The position numbers were made by a program, and so were the translations under genes. From contig CAZFAP010000123.1 in the NCBI GenBank assembly GCA_964516325.1, positions 1 through 14,638 on the forward strand: a stretch of 14,638 nucleotides of DNA, given 5' to 3'. This document shows, in pieces, positions 1-5,829 of the stretch. The stretch is from CAZFAP01 sp964516325 (lineage in GTDB: Bacteria; Auribacterota; JABMQX01). Each line of letters starts with the position of its first letter. The stretch's first letter is position 1. A model generated the notes under the pieces. That model saw only the letters and a list, made by a program, of their open reading frames with translations, ran no database searches and was not told the origin of the DNA.

Positions 1-1
1 C

Positions 2-475
2 TCCGCAACCAGCACATCCGACCCGCTTGGCTTGTCTATTCAGCTCGTCGAGACCGGAGAGAACACGGCGCTCTTCCGCGGCGAGCTTCCCCTGCGGCAC
101 GTGACTGACCCGACCAGCCCCGGACTCGCTGTGCAATACGGGGATGACGTCACAGTTCACTATCTGGATTCCGACAACTCGCTTGGACAAACGAACGTGG
201 AAGCAATTGCGACCGCGAGGGTCTGGGCGCCGCCGCAATCGCCGCCAGTTCTCACCATCTCGTATGGCGCCGACCCTGCAACCGTAACCATCTCTTGGCC
301 TGTCGAGCACGGAAGAGCCTATCGCCTCTACTCCTGCGACGACCTCCTCGGCGAGCCGCCCACGTGGCAACGAGTCTCCGGCGTGATCGAGCCGCAGGCA
401 CCTTCCTCCATGAGATACTCCGAGTCAGTATCCCCTCTCTCCAAAAAGCGCTTCTTCCGCCTGGAACTCTGGTAG
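2..475 (+). CDS. C-terminal end of a large exported repeat protein (5' truncated by window)
   Basis: The frame is open from the left edge and stops at TAG 473-475, so only the last 157 residues are visible; the TTG at 32 is just an internal codon. The first ~75 residues (DPLGLSIQLVETGENTALF, then DDVTVHYLDSDN) resemble the Ig-like repeat found in tandem in giant bacterial surface proteins (pattern DPLG..l.LTETG.NTG.F.G, then GD.VTV.Y.D.D). A Pro-rich linker (APPQSPPV) leads to a final domain of ~70 residues with ISWP, YRLYSCDDL and a terminal RFFRLELW. That C-terminal module, with a Trp and a closing RF-RL strand, is common at the end of exported proteins of PVC bacteria. No catalytic motif is visible. 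A role as a cell-surface or secreted protein is inferred from domain type only; the signal peptide would lie outside the window. Confidence 0.75.
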   Translation, partial: SATSTSDPLGLSIQLVETGENTALFRGELPLRHVTDPTSPGLAVQYGDDVTVHYLDSDNSLGQTNVEAIATARVWAPPQSPPVLTISYGADPATVTISWPVEHGRAYRLYSCDDLLGEPPTWQRVSGVIEPQAPSSMRYSESVSPLSKKRFFRLELW

Positions 476-648
476 CCCCTTCGCCGCCATTCTACTGACC
501 ACTCCCCGGCCGCTCTGTTCACAGCACAGCATCAGAAGAGAAAAGACTGACAGCTCTTGGTGATTGACGCCTCAGTCTGGTAGGTGCATCAATCGGCCGC
601 CGTCCCAACCGTGGCGCGACGGGTGTAAGGGAAGGCACAAAGCGAGAC

Positions 649-692
649 AATGGAGATGGGGGGATTCGAACCCCCGACCTGTGCGTTGCGAA
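649..692 (-). repeat. Orphan 3' half of tRNA-Ala (attachment-site-like direct repeat, left)
   Basis: 44 bp identical to 2652-2695. On the minus strand it encodes the anticodon 3' strand, variable region, complete T-arm and the 3' strand of the acceptor stem. The 5' half of the tRNA is missing: after 692 the sequence is unrelated (tatggtcaag), so no functional tRNA can form. Confidence 0.85.
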
Positions 693-1029
693 TATGGTCA
701 AGCAGATGAAGCCAACTAACGTAGCTCTTCGACATTGGAGAGAGTTAGAAAATCCCCGTCTGCCGAAGACCTTAGGGGATTCTCGGGCGACCTTCAGGGA
801 GCTGCTCGCACAAATAGTCCCACACCCATTTCCGCTGAATCCTCGCCGACGACCTGTGCAGGCTGAGTGCAACCACAAGGGCCCTGACCTCGGCGCCTGA
901 CCCTTTTGGGCAGACCAAAAAGAAGCAGATTATCCTTTTCAACCAGGGGAAACCGGAAAACAAATCTCGGCGTTGCAGGAACTGAGAGAAAATGAAAGGG
1001 CTGACAGACGCACCCCAACGGCAACAAAC
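693..1029. other. Left part of the tRNA-Ala islet: no gene recognised, one strong hairpin
   Basis: Open frames here resemble no family I know and have no convincing ribosome-binding site. The main structure is a compound hairpin at 751-781: outer arms AATCCCC (751-757) and GGGGATT (775-781), inner arms GTCT and AGAC around GCCGA, with a CTTA bulge. It lacks a T-run, so it is not a clear intrinsic terminator. Its position ~60 bp inside the left repeat would suit a recombination-accessory or processing structure, but that is speculation. Confidence 0.4.
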
Positions 1030-1081
1030 TGCCAAAAGTGTATTGACACGCAACCTTTGGCACGTGTTATGATGCGGCATC
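1030..1081 (+). promoter_or_regulatory. Candidate operator repeats around the hicBA promoter
   Basis: A 7-bp inverted repeat, TGCCAAA (1030-1036) and TTTGGCA (1056-1062), brackets the -35 box. A perfect palindrome, GATGC-G-GCATC (1071-1081), overlaps the end of the -10 box and the likely start point. Toxin-antitoxin operons usually repress themselves by complex binding at such palindromes. Which repeat, if either, is bound cannot be told from sequence. Confidence 0.45.
1043..1073 (+). promoter_or_regulatory. Sigma70-type promoter of hicBA
   Basis: A perfect -35 TTGACA (1043-1048) is followed after 19 bp by TATGAT (1068-1073), preceded by TG one base upstream (extended -10, TGtTATGAT). The long spacer is partly offset by the extended -10. 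The hicB ATG lies 50 bp downstream. Confidence 0.65.
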
Positions 1082-1122
1082 GCGACAGCAAATCGCCCAA
1101 AGAGAAAGGAAGGGACAAGAGG

Positions 1123-1425
1123 ATGAAGGCACTTGGGTTCGTGATTTTGACGGTGGAATATCGCCAAGAAGGGGGGTGCTGGACGGCCCGCTGTCCTGAG
1201 TTGGGCACTTCTATGTTTGGTGATACTTTTGAGGAAGCCCAAGAGGCCATCCGCGAGGCCATTCATCTGCACTTAAATGGGTTAGAAGAAGTTGGCGAAC
1301 AAGAGCGATTCTTCAAGGAACACAATATCAAGCTTCACCAAGTTCGCCCTGCTCACATGGCAATCAAAGTGCCAGCGGTCGAGCATACCGCCTACCAAGC
1401 CGTGATACAGCCCGTCTGCATATAA
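1123..1425 (+). CDS. hicB: HicB-family antitoxin
   Basis: A 100-residue HicB-type antitoxin, expected to bind and neutralise the RNase HicA encoded next. Residues ~8-45 carry the HicB signature of a partial RNase-H-like fold: a GG.WTA.CPELG strand followed by GDTFEEAQEAIREAIHLHL, matching the family pattern W.A..PELPGC...GDT.EEA..N..EAI.L.L. The C-terminus shows no clear helix-turn-helix or ribbon-helix-helix, so this is the short HicB form. I chose the ATG at 1123 because it starts directly at the conserved domain, follows a purine-rich AAAGGAAGGG stretch, and sits 50 bp from a strong promoter; the frame runs open further upstream (to 973) but through the promoter. The stop overlaps the hicA start by one base (TAATG), implying translational coupling. 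The order antitoxin-toxin is the reverse of the classic hicAB but is common. Confidence 0.88.
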   Translation: MKALGFVILTVEYRQEGGCWTARCPELGTSMFGDTFEEAQEAIREAIHLHLNGLEEVGEQERFFKEHNIKLHQVRPAHMAIKVPAVEHTAYQAVIQPVCI

Positions 1426-1682
1426 TGCCAGAGAAACTCCCTGCAATTAAGGGCAACCAGCTTATCAAGCTTCTTGAACAAGATGGGTATTGCGTTGCGC
1501 GACGTAGCAAACACGGCGTCCGATTGTACAAGAAGCTGCCGGGTCGTACTATCGTTACCGTCATTGCCACTAAGAATGCAGCGCTCCCGGAAAGAACGCT
1601 GGGTGACATTTTGAGCGTCAAACAGACAGGACTCCGCAAGAGCAGGCTCCGGCGCCTTATCGAAGAATACGGACTTCCTTGA
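1425..1682 (+). CDS. hicA: HicA-family mRNA interferase toxin
   Basis: An 85-residue HicA-like toxin with a double-stranded-RNA-binding-like fold; family members cleave mRNA and arrest growth until neutralised by HicB. The visible landmarks follow the family order: a first helix (GNQLIKLLEQDGY), then VARRSKHGVRLYKK, where H30 fits the catalytic His of the usual GSH motif (here SKH), then TIVTVIATKNAALPERTLGDIL in the place of the usual VP.H....l..GTL..IL, and a final helix. Length is typical (60-90). The canonical Gly before Ser-His is changed, but the His is kept, so activity is plausible though not certain. The ATG overlaps the hicB stop by one base. It lies inside the tRNA-Ala islet. Confidence 0.85.
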   Translation: MPEKLPAIKGNQLIKLLEQDGYCVARRSKHGVRLYKKLPGRTIVTVIATKNAALPERTLGDILSVKQTGLRKSRLRRLIEEYGLP

Positions 1683-1936
1683 ATCTTGCCGGAGGCCACC
1701 CCAAAAACGGGGTGTCCATCATGAGCGGCGTCCGGAGGTGCCGCGTCTGCGCTCGCGGGGCGGCGTGGGGGACACAAAAAGAACGCCCCCGATGCTGTGA
1801 GCGGCAGCCCCTCCACAACGGGCTGTGGAGATCTGACTGCTGCCATTTTCGGCCAGGGGAACCGAGCTGTCCACAGCGAGAGTCTCCCGCGGTGTTTTCC
1901 CGCCTTGCCTGCTCCCGGAGTTTTCAGCGCACAGTC
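1683..1936. other. Spacer after hicA with several hairpins, no gene recognised
   Basis: Downstream of hicA a 6-bp stem, CACCCC (1697-1702) and GGGGTG (1709-1714) with loop AAAAAC, could end the hicBA transcript, but it lacks a T-run. A second stem, CTCCACA (1811-1817) and TGTGGAG (1824-1830), is followed by GCTGTCCACAGC. Frames open on both strands here read as low-complexity Arg/Cys/Pro-rich peptides and look like shadows. Confidence 0.4.
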
Positions 1937-1965
1937 TTGACGCGGTGAGCGTCTTGGCGTAGCAT
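1937..1965 (+). promoter_or_regulatory. Promoter for the small membrane winged-helix-like gene
   Basis: TTGACG (1937-1942), a 17-bp spacer and TAGCAT (1960-1965) make a reasonable sigma70 promoter about 85 bp upstream of the ATG at 2051. It suggests that this gene is transcribed separately from hicBA. Confidence 0.5.
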
Positions 1966-2050
1966 TGTGAGTGGCGCTGCCACTGTCCTCCGTGGCTATA
2001 TACCGCAGCTTGCGAAGGCTGGCTTCTGCCGGTGATTATAGGGAGCCATT

Positions 2051-2452
2051 ATGTGGGGCGTGCTTTCATACCTCCTCCTTGGTGTCGCTGTTACTGCGCT
2101 CGGGACCCTCCTCGGGGTCTTTCTCAAAGATTGGTGGGACAAGCGCTGGGAGAACGTACCTGAAGAGGAAATTCGCGTTCTCAAGCGGTTGAGTAACGCC
2201 TCGCAAGGCTGCTTGCCGGGATCGGACGTTCGGGACACACTCAAGAGTTATGAGCTTCCAAAGGGTAAAGTCGACAGCATCATCAGCGGACTGAAGGAAT
2301 GCTGCGATATTAGATGGGAGGATCGAGGCAAACCGTATTTCGACTGGTACTGCATAACTCCCCAGGGAAGAACAACGCTCAGGGAAAAAAGAAGGCGGCG
2401 CGTCAAGCGAGGGCACGCGATAGCGGCGAGTCCCCCTGATTCAAGGGTCTGA
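2051..2452 (+). CDS. Small membrane-anchored protein with winged-helix-like cytoplasmic domain
   Basis: 133 residues. Residues ~3-25 form one hydrophobic membrane segment (LSYLLLGVAVTALGTLLGVF) followed by KDWWDKRW, a charged and aromatic interface typical of an N-out/C-in single-pass anchor. Residues ~38-112 look like a winged helix: helix EEEIRVLKRL, a middle DVRDTLKSYELP, helix KGKVDSIISGLKECC, then a wing ending YCITPQGRTTLRE, which matches the common Y.LT..G...L wing of transcription-factor-like domains. A basic tail (KRRRRVKR) follows. The ATG is supported by AGGGAG six bases upstream. I do not recognise a named family. It is the third gene of the tRNA-Ala islet and may be a membrane-tethered regulator, a DNA tether or a defence component; none of these is shown by the sequence. 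Confidence 0.65.
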   Translation: MWGVLSYLLLGVAVTALGTLLGVFLKDWWDKRWENVPEEEIRVLKRLSNASQGCLPGSDVRDTLKSYELPKGKVDSIISGLKECCDIRWEDRGKPYFDWYCITPQGRTTLREKRRRRVKRGHAIAASPPDSRV

Positions 2453-2651
2453 GAACGGGGTCGTGAAGGACCAGAAAGAGATGACACCAGGCTCCATGGG
2501 AGAAGCGATAGACAAAAGCAGCACTGCCCGACCTTGACACTGCCTGGGAAGTCGCGCTCGCACGGCCGCATTGCGGCATGACCCGCGCACAAGAAAGCCC
2601 GCATGTTCTCAATGCTGAAAGTGCAAGCCTGACGCCGCTCGGACAGGAAAG

Positions 2652-2695
2652 AATGGAGATGGGGGGATTCGAACCCCCGACCTGTGCGTTGCGAA
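2652..2695 (-). repeat. Right direct repeat within tRNA-Ala (attachment-site-like)
   Basis: Identical over 44 bp to 649-692. It covers two bases beyond the tRNA 3' end, the acceptor 3' strand, T-arm, variable loop and anticodon 3' strand, and stops inside the anticodon loop, a known crossover position for tyrosine integrases. Confidence 0.8.
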
Positions 2696-2727
2696 CGCAC
2701 CGCTCTGTCCAACTGAGCTACATCCCC
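2654..2727 (-). tRNA. tRNA-Ala (anticodon CGC)
   Basis: A complete 74-nt cloverleaf on the minus strand: acceptor GGGGATG paired with CATCTCC (one G-U), D-stem GCTC/GAGC, anticodon stem GTGCG/CGCAC with loop TTCGCAA (anticodon CGC, reads GCG), variable AGGTC, T-stem GGGGG/CCCCC with loop TTCGAAT, discriminator A. CCA is not encoded. Its 3' half is duplicated at 649-692. Confidence 0.95.
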
Positions 2728-3040
2728 ATGCGATGAAATAATACTCGAACCCCTCTCTGCGGTTCAAGGCAAAAGATGCGGCGGCTGTAATGCCTCACTT
2801 TCGGGAGGGACTCACGGCGGAGAGCGCAGAGGACGCGGAGCATGGATGTCCGCGGCATCCCGCCTTTGGCGGGACCCGTGAATCGTTGCCGTGGGCGAGA
2901 CGCCCATGCCACCGTTTTCCCACGGGCCGTCCTGTCTCTGCGGTCTCCCCGCCGATGACGCGGCGGTTCCGTCCCTATGCGAAGAACTCCAGGATTCCTG
3001 ATAAGCCTCGCCACCCATAGCTGAAGGGTCACGCCCCTTG
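2728..3040. repeat. Intergenic hairpin-rich repeat cluster
   Basis: No gene is visible. The stretch holds a purine-rich motif (ctcacggcggagagcgcaga, from 2811), a perfect hairpin TCCCGCC-TTT-GGCGGGA (2858-2874), a nested hairpin CCGTGGG (2889-2895)/CCCACGG (2919-2925) with inner TGGGCG-AGA-CGCCCA (2892-2906), and at 3011-3040 a degenerate copy (CCCATAGCTGAAGGGTCACGC) of the right end of the neighbouring dispersed repeat. From memory, such motifs recur in intergenic DNA of PVC and other candidate phyla; a genome-wide count was not possible here. Confidence 0.55.
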
Positions 3041-3213
3041 GTAAGGCCGCAGTTATGGGCGGGGGATGCCCCCGCGCTGGGGGCCGTCGGTAGGAGAGAT
3101 GGAACCGCAGATGAACGCAGATGAACGCAGATAGAAAACAGGGGAGCGCTGACTCGCCCCGGTGGGTCGGACTCTTGCGGGGTTGTCCCCCCGTAACTGA
3201 GGGGTTACGCCCG
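3041..3213 (+). repeat. Dispersed ~173-bp palindrome-ended repeat, copy A
   Basis: Matches 5553-5726 at close to 90% by hand alignment (about 17 mismatches and 3 single-base indels). The left end (taaggccgcagttatggg) and the reverse complement of the right end (taacccctcagttacggg) are inverted repeats. Internal parts are a hairpin GCGGGGG-ATG-CCCCCGC (3059-3075) and three tandem copies of a 10-mer, gcagatgaac. No coding frame is kept between the copies. It resembles a MITE or a REP doublet. Confidence 0.7.
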
Positions 3214-3227
3214 TTGCATCTTTTGGG

Positions 3228-3256
3228 TTGACGCGGGCATCCCCAGGTTTTATATT
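3228..3256 (+). promoter_or_regulatory. Promoter of tRNA-Leu
   Basis: TTGACG (3228-3233), an exact 17-bp spacer and TATATT (3251-3256), five of six matches at each box, about 90 bp before the mature tRNA-Leu 5' end. The promoter begins 15 bp after repeat copy A. Confidence 0.7.
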
Positions 3257-3354
3257 AGACTATGCAAGGAGTGGGCCAGAGATGCCGTGTGGGCCTCCAC
3301 CGGCGAAGACTGCGAGTAATGAACTGCGCAGGATGGGTCGCTCTGAGCACCTTC

Positions 3355-3438
3355 GCCGAAGTGGCGGAATTGGCAGACGCGCTGCGTTCAGGGCGCAGTG
3401 AGCAATAGCTCATGGGGGTTCAAATCCCCCCTTCGGCA
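3355..3438 (+). tRNA. tRNA-Leu (anticodon CAG)
   Basis: An 84-nt class II tRNA: acceptor GCCGAAG/CTTCGGC perfectly paired, anticodon stem CTGCG/CGCAG with loop TTCAGGG (CAG, reads CUG), long variable arm TGAGC-AATA-GCTCA, T-stem GGGGG/CCCCC with loop TTCAAAT, discriminator A. CCA is not encoded. Confidence 0.95.
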
Positions 3439-3555
3439 TTCTCCGTTCTCCTCCTCTGAACCTTCCAATTGCAGGCAAGCAAGACCGGCGGGTACATTCG
3501 TTGCCCGTACATCCTGGCAAAATGCCGACCAACGACTGCGCTTCACGCAGGCAAT

Positions 3556-4236
3556 TCATTCGCTGCCCTTGTCCTGTTTCGTCAAGGGGCTGGGGGTGAC
3601 GTTCCTATCCTTTTTGGTTGGGTCTTTGTCACCGAGGATGAGCTTTCCGGTCTTCTTATCCCAACGGACAGCACGGAATTTCAAGCGATGGTCGCCGTGG
3701 CAGTCGGTGCAGACGACGGATTTGGGGTCCGTCTTCTGTGGGCGACGCTTCAGCCAAAGCGCGACGACCTCGGTGGCGGGGACATCGTGAGTCGCATGGC
3801 ATTTCTGGCAGGACCGATCAATTTGGTCGGCGGGGTACATCGTATCGGGCGGAGTCGTGTTGTTCTCATCGTTGCGGTGGGCGAATGATTCCCCATGGCA
3901 GTCCGTGCAGGCGATACCTGGCTGAGCGTGCGAAACGACCAGCGGCTCTTCCCGATAGTTCGCGTGGCAGACGAAGCATGCGGAATTCTTGGCCCTTGCC
4001 TTCGCGAGCGATTCGGGAGATGGTTCCTCCGGTTCCGCTGGCTCCTCAACCAGTAATGGCGCGCCTTCGTCAATCACCAGGGGCGGCGGGCCGCTTCGCC
4101 CTTCAGGCTCGCGCTCGGCGGCGGGCGCCGCTTCGCCGGCCAACGAGCCGTGGTCGGGCGCGTTGGCAAAGAGGAGGAGGGCTGACCCTACGATTCCAAT
4201 CAGACCGAGCAGCGCCATAGGGAAACGGTTGCCCAT
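3556..4236 (-). CDS. Membrane-anchored or secreted tetraheme c-type cytochrome
   Basis: 226 residues with four CxxCH heme-binding motifs: C87-H91, C110-H114, C143-H147 and C176-H180. An N-terminal hydrophobic stretch (residues ~6-24) acts as signal peptide or membrane anchor, followed by a Pro/Glu-rich spacer (~30-78) that would hold the heme domain off the membrane. Extra His residues near the hemes (e.g. in SHAQPGIACTDCHG, CHATHD, CHGDH) could be distal ligands for bis-His hemes, as in cytochrome c3/NrfH-type electron carriers. The usual role is periplasmic electron transfer. It lies 82 bp downstream of the aldo/keto-reductase-like gene on the same strand, so both probably share a transcript and may exchange electrons. 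A purine-rich AAGGGGG sits ~12 bases before the ATG. The exact subfamily is unknown. Confidence 0.85.
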   Translation of the reverse strand: MGNRFPMALLGLIGIVGSALLLFANAPDHGSLAGEAAPAAEREPEGRSGPPPLVIDEGAPLLVEEPAEPEEPSPESLAKARAKNSACFVCHANYREEPLVVSHAQPGIACTDCHGESFAHRNDENNTTPPDTMYPADQIDRSCQKCHATHDVPATEVVALWLKRRPQKTDPKSVVCTDCHGDHRLKFRAVRWDKKTGKLILGDKDPTKKDRNVTPSPLTKQDKGSE

Positions 4237-4318
4237 GATTGTTTACCGGCCCCCTTTTGACCGCTAAGGAGATGACAGAGTATCCTGCGGTGAGCCGTCG
4301 CCAGCCAGCAGTGCGGGA

Positions 4319-5419
4319 CTACACGTATTCCCAGTCCTTCAGCCACTGATAGGACGAGGGCAGACGTGCCCAGGCACGGTCCATCGCGTCTTCGAGTTCC
4401 GCCTTTTCTCTGAGGTCCAACTGGCGACGTTCCTTGACAGCCAACGCGGCGTTGTCCACCTGTTGAACCGCGATCAAGCCAGGCATTGGGGCGGTGATTG
4501 CCGGGTTGCAGAGGATATGCCGGAGGGCCAGACGGGCGATGCGGTTGTCCTGCTCAAAATACGGGCTCCTCGGGGAGCTATCACCTTGGAAGACCGAATT
4601 GCTGGCGAAGGGTTTGATGCCAAACCAGCCGACGTCATGTTTCCGGATGGCCGCCCACAGGCCGGTCTCGTCGGTGACGAGTTTGCTCTTGGCGGTGTAA
4701 GGCGTGAGAATCACCTCCATCTGGTCGGGATACTTTTCAATGAGCTTCTTCAGGTGCGGACGATCGTGCGAAGAAACGCCGGTGAACCGAGCGCGGCCGG
4801 TCTTCTTTGCCCAGTCGAGTGCGGCGACGGCTTCCTCGATCTCCGCTTCGCTGTGCTGGCGGCTATCCACCAAGAGACTGATCCGCCACAGATCAATGTA
4901 ATCCAGACCCGCTTCCTTCATCCCCGCATCGAGCCCCTCTTGAAGCTTCTTCCGCGAGCGCCACTCCTCGAAACGGCTTTCCCAGATGTGCCACGAATAG
5001 CCAAAGTACATTTTATCGCGACGCCCCCTGAGCGCTTTACTGTAAGCGAGGATTTCCTCGCGGCAGCACGCGTCAACGTAATTGATGCCCCGCTCAATGC
5101 AGCGGGTTACCACGTCATAGCGGTTTTTCTGGAAATCCTGGCGCTCGATACCGAGCGTCATCCAGCCGGGAGGCTCGTCGCCTCCGATGACCTTGACGAT
5201 GCGTTTCCAGTGCCCTCCCAGCGCCACCGCCGAGACCATCAAACCTGTCTTCCCGCAGCGGCGGTACTCCATGTCGAGGTTATAGTTCAGGATGTTACTG
5301 GTGACCTTCTTGGCGAGTTCGCTGGCATCGGCTGCTTTCGTGGATGTTAGCCCCCCGGCCAGCGCCGCGGCTACTGCGGTATTGCGAAGAAACTGACGAC
5401 GCGTGAGCTTCTCAGCCAT
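4319..5419 (-). CDS. Tat-exported aldo/keto-reductase-fold protein with degenerate active site
   Basis: 366 residues from the ATG at 5419, chosen because it begins a twin-arginine signal (TRRQFLRNTAVAAALAGG) and follows AGAGGG seven bases upstream; a longer frame upstream (to 5551) reads as noise. The aldo/keto reductase barrel follows: RRCGKTGLMVSAVALGG (~53-69), GINYVDACC (~111-119), GLDYIDLW (~171-178), TGVSSHDRPHLKKLIEKY (~213-230), and the C-terminal PMPGLIAVQQVDNAALAV (~311-328), resembling the cofactor-binding end of the family. Of the usual Asp-Tyr-Lys-His tetrad only the Asp (D116) is evident: Tyr is replaced near E121, Lys near Y141/S142 and His by S181. Tat export suggests folding in the cytoplasm with cofactor before transport. 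It heads a probable two-gene unit with the tetraheme cytochrome. Substrate unknown. Confidence 0.85.
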   Translation of the reverse strand: MAEKLTRRQFLRNTAVAAALAGGLTSTKAADASELAKKVTSNILNYNLDMEYRRCGKTGLMVSAVALGGHWKRIVKVIGGDEPPGWMTLGIERQDFQKNRYDVVTRCIERGINYVDACCREEILAYSKALRGRRDKMYFGYSWHIWESRFEEWRSRKKLQEGLDAGMKEAGLDYIDLWRISLLVDSRQHSEAEIEEAVAALDWAKKTGRARFTGVSSHDRPHLKKLIEKYPDQMEVILTPYTAKSKLVTDETGLWAAIRKHDVGWFGIKPFASNSVFQGDSSPRSPYFEQDNRIARLALRHILCNPAITAPMPGLIAVQQVDNAALAVKERRQLDLREKAELEDAMDRAWARLPSSYQWLKDWEYV

Positions 5420-5552
5420 GGCATCTGCCCTCTGTGCACTTCGGTTTGACCTTGCGTTTCTTCGACTCCTTCTGATGCAAAACTTCCATGATGCATCCGG
5501 GGTGTCAGTCAGCATCCTATCCATTCCTGCCGAGGAATGCAACCCGCCCATG
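5420..5552. other. Divergent intergenic region (left part)
   Basis: Between the minus-strand reductase-like gene and the plus-strand phosphofructokinase lie 410 bp without a gene. The middle is repeat copy B. The left part should hold the reductase promoter, but I see no convincing -35/-10 pair. Confidence 0.3.
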
Positions 5553-5726
5553 GTAAGGCCTCAGTTACGGGCGGGGGATCCCCCGCGGTGGGGGACCCTC
5601 GGCAGGAAGCGTGGAACCGCAGATGAACGCAGATGGACGCAGATAAGAAACAGGCGAGCGCTGACTCGCCCCGATGGGTCGGACTCTTGTGGAGTTGTCC
5701 CCCCGTACCTGAGGGGTTACCGCCCA
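5553..5726 (+). repeat. Dispersed ~174-bp palindrome-ended repeat, copy B
   Basis: Same order of parts as 3041-3213: left end taaggcctcagttacggg, right end giving taacccctcaggtacggg on the other strand, and the 10-mer gcagatgaac/gcagatggac in tandem. The internal hairpin is kept as a perfect 16-bp palindrome, GCGGGGGATCCCCCGC (5571-5586), although its centre differs from copy A by one base. It lies between two divergent genes and may act on either transcript. Confidence 0.7.
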
Positions 5727-5829
5727 TGCCCCCTTGTGCTCGACAGGTCCGCAACCTTATGGTACTGTTCGCCTTGTCAGGCCGGCGGACGTCGGCAACA
5801 CAGAGAAGGTTCATTTCGGAGACAGAAAC

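Larger units (their letters stand above)
649..2695. mobile_element. ~2.0-kb islet bounded by tRNA-Ala 3'-half direct repeats, carrying hicBA
   Basis: Bases 649-692 and 2652-2695 are identical over 44 bp and in the same orientation. The right copy is the 3' half of the intact minus-strand tRNA-Ala, from just past the discriminator base into the anticodon loop. The left copy is an orphan fragment that diverges exactly at the anticodon loop. This is the classic geometry of tyrosine-recombinase integration into a tRNA gene, with the element lying downstream of the tRNA 3' end. Repeat-to-repeat distance is 2,003 bp. Inside are hicB, hicA and a small membrane protein. No integrase or recognisable recombinase fragment is visible, so this is a remnant, a minimal element mobilised in trans, or an old tRNA duplication. 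The repeat and cargo are seen; mobility is inferred. Confidence 0.7.

Noticed and set aside
649..692. A second functional tRNA-Ala gene
   Set aside because: The 5' half (acceptor 5' strand, D-arm, anticodon 5' strand) is absent; bases after 692 do not pair.
1811..1871. DnaA-box cluster or replication origin in the islet
   Set aside because: CTCCACA, TGTGGAG and TGTCCACA only partly match TTATCCACA, no AT-rich unwinding region is nearby, and no replication gene is present.
693..2651. Integrase gene or remnant inside the tRNA-Ala islet
   Set aside because: I looked on both strands for tyrosine-recombinase box residues and serine-recombinase motifs. Open frames at 694-900 and on the minus strand (772-1272, 1364-1846, 2248-2712) show none and look like shadows.
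3103..3134. Short CRISPR-like array
   Set aside because: Only three abutting 10-bp units (gcagatgaac), with no spacers; part of a dispersed intergenic repeat that also occurs in copy B.
4463..5350. 295-residue plus-strand open frame
   Set aside because: It lies fully antisense to the aldo/keto-reductase-like gene, which has clear family motifs and a Tat signal; the plus-strand product resembles nothing.
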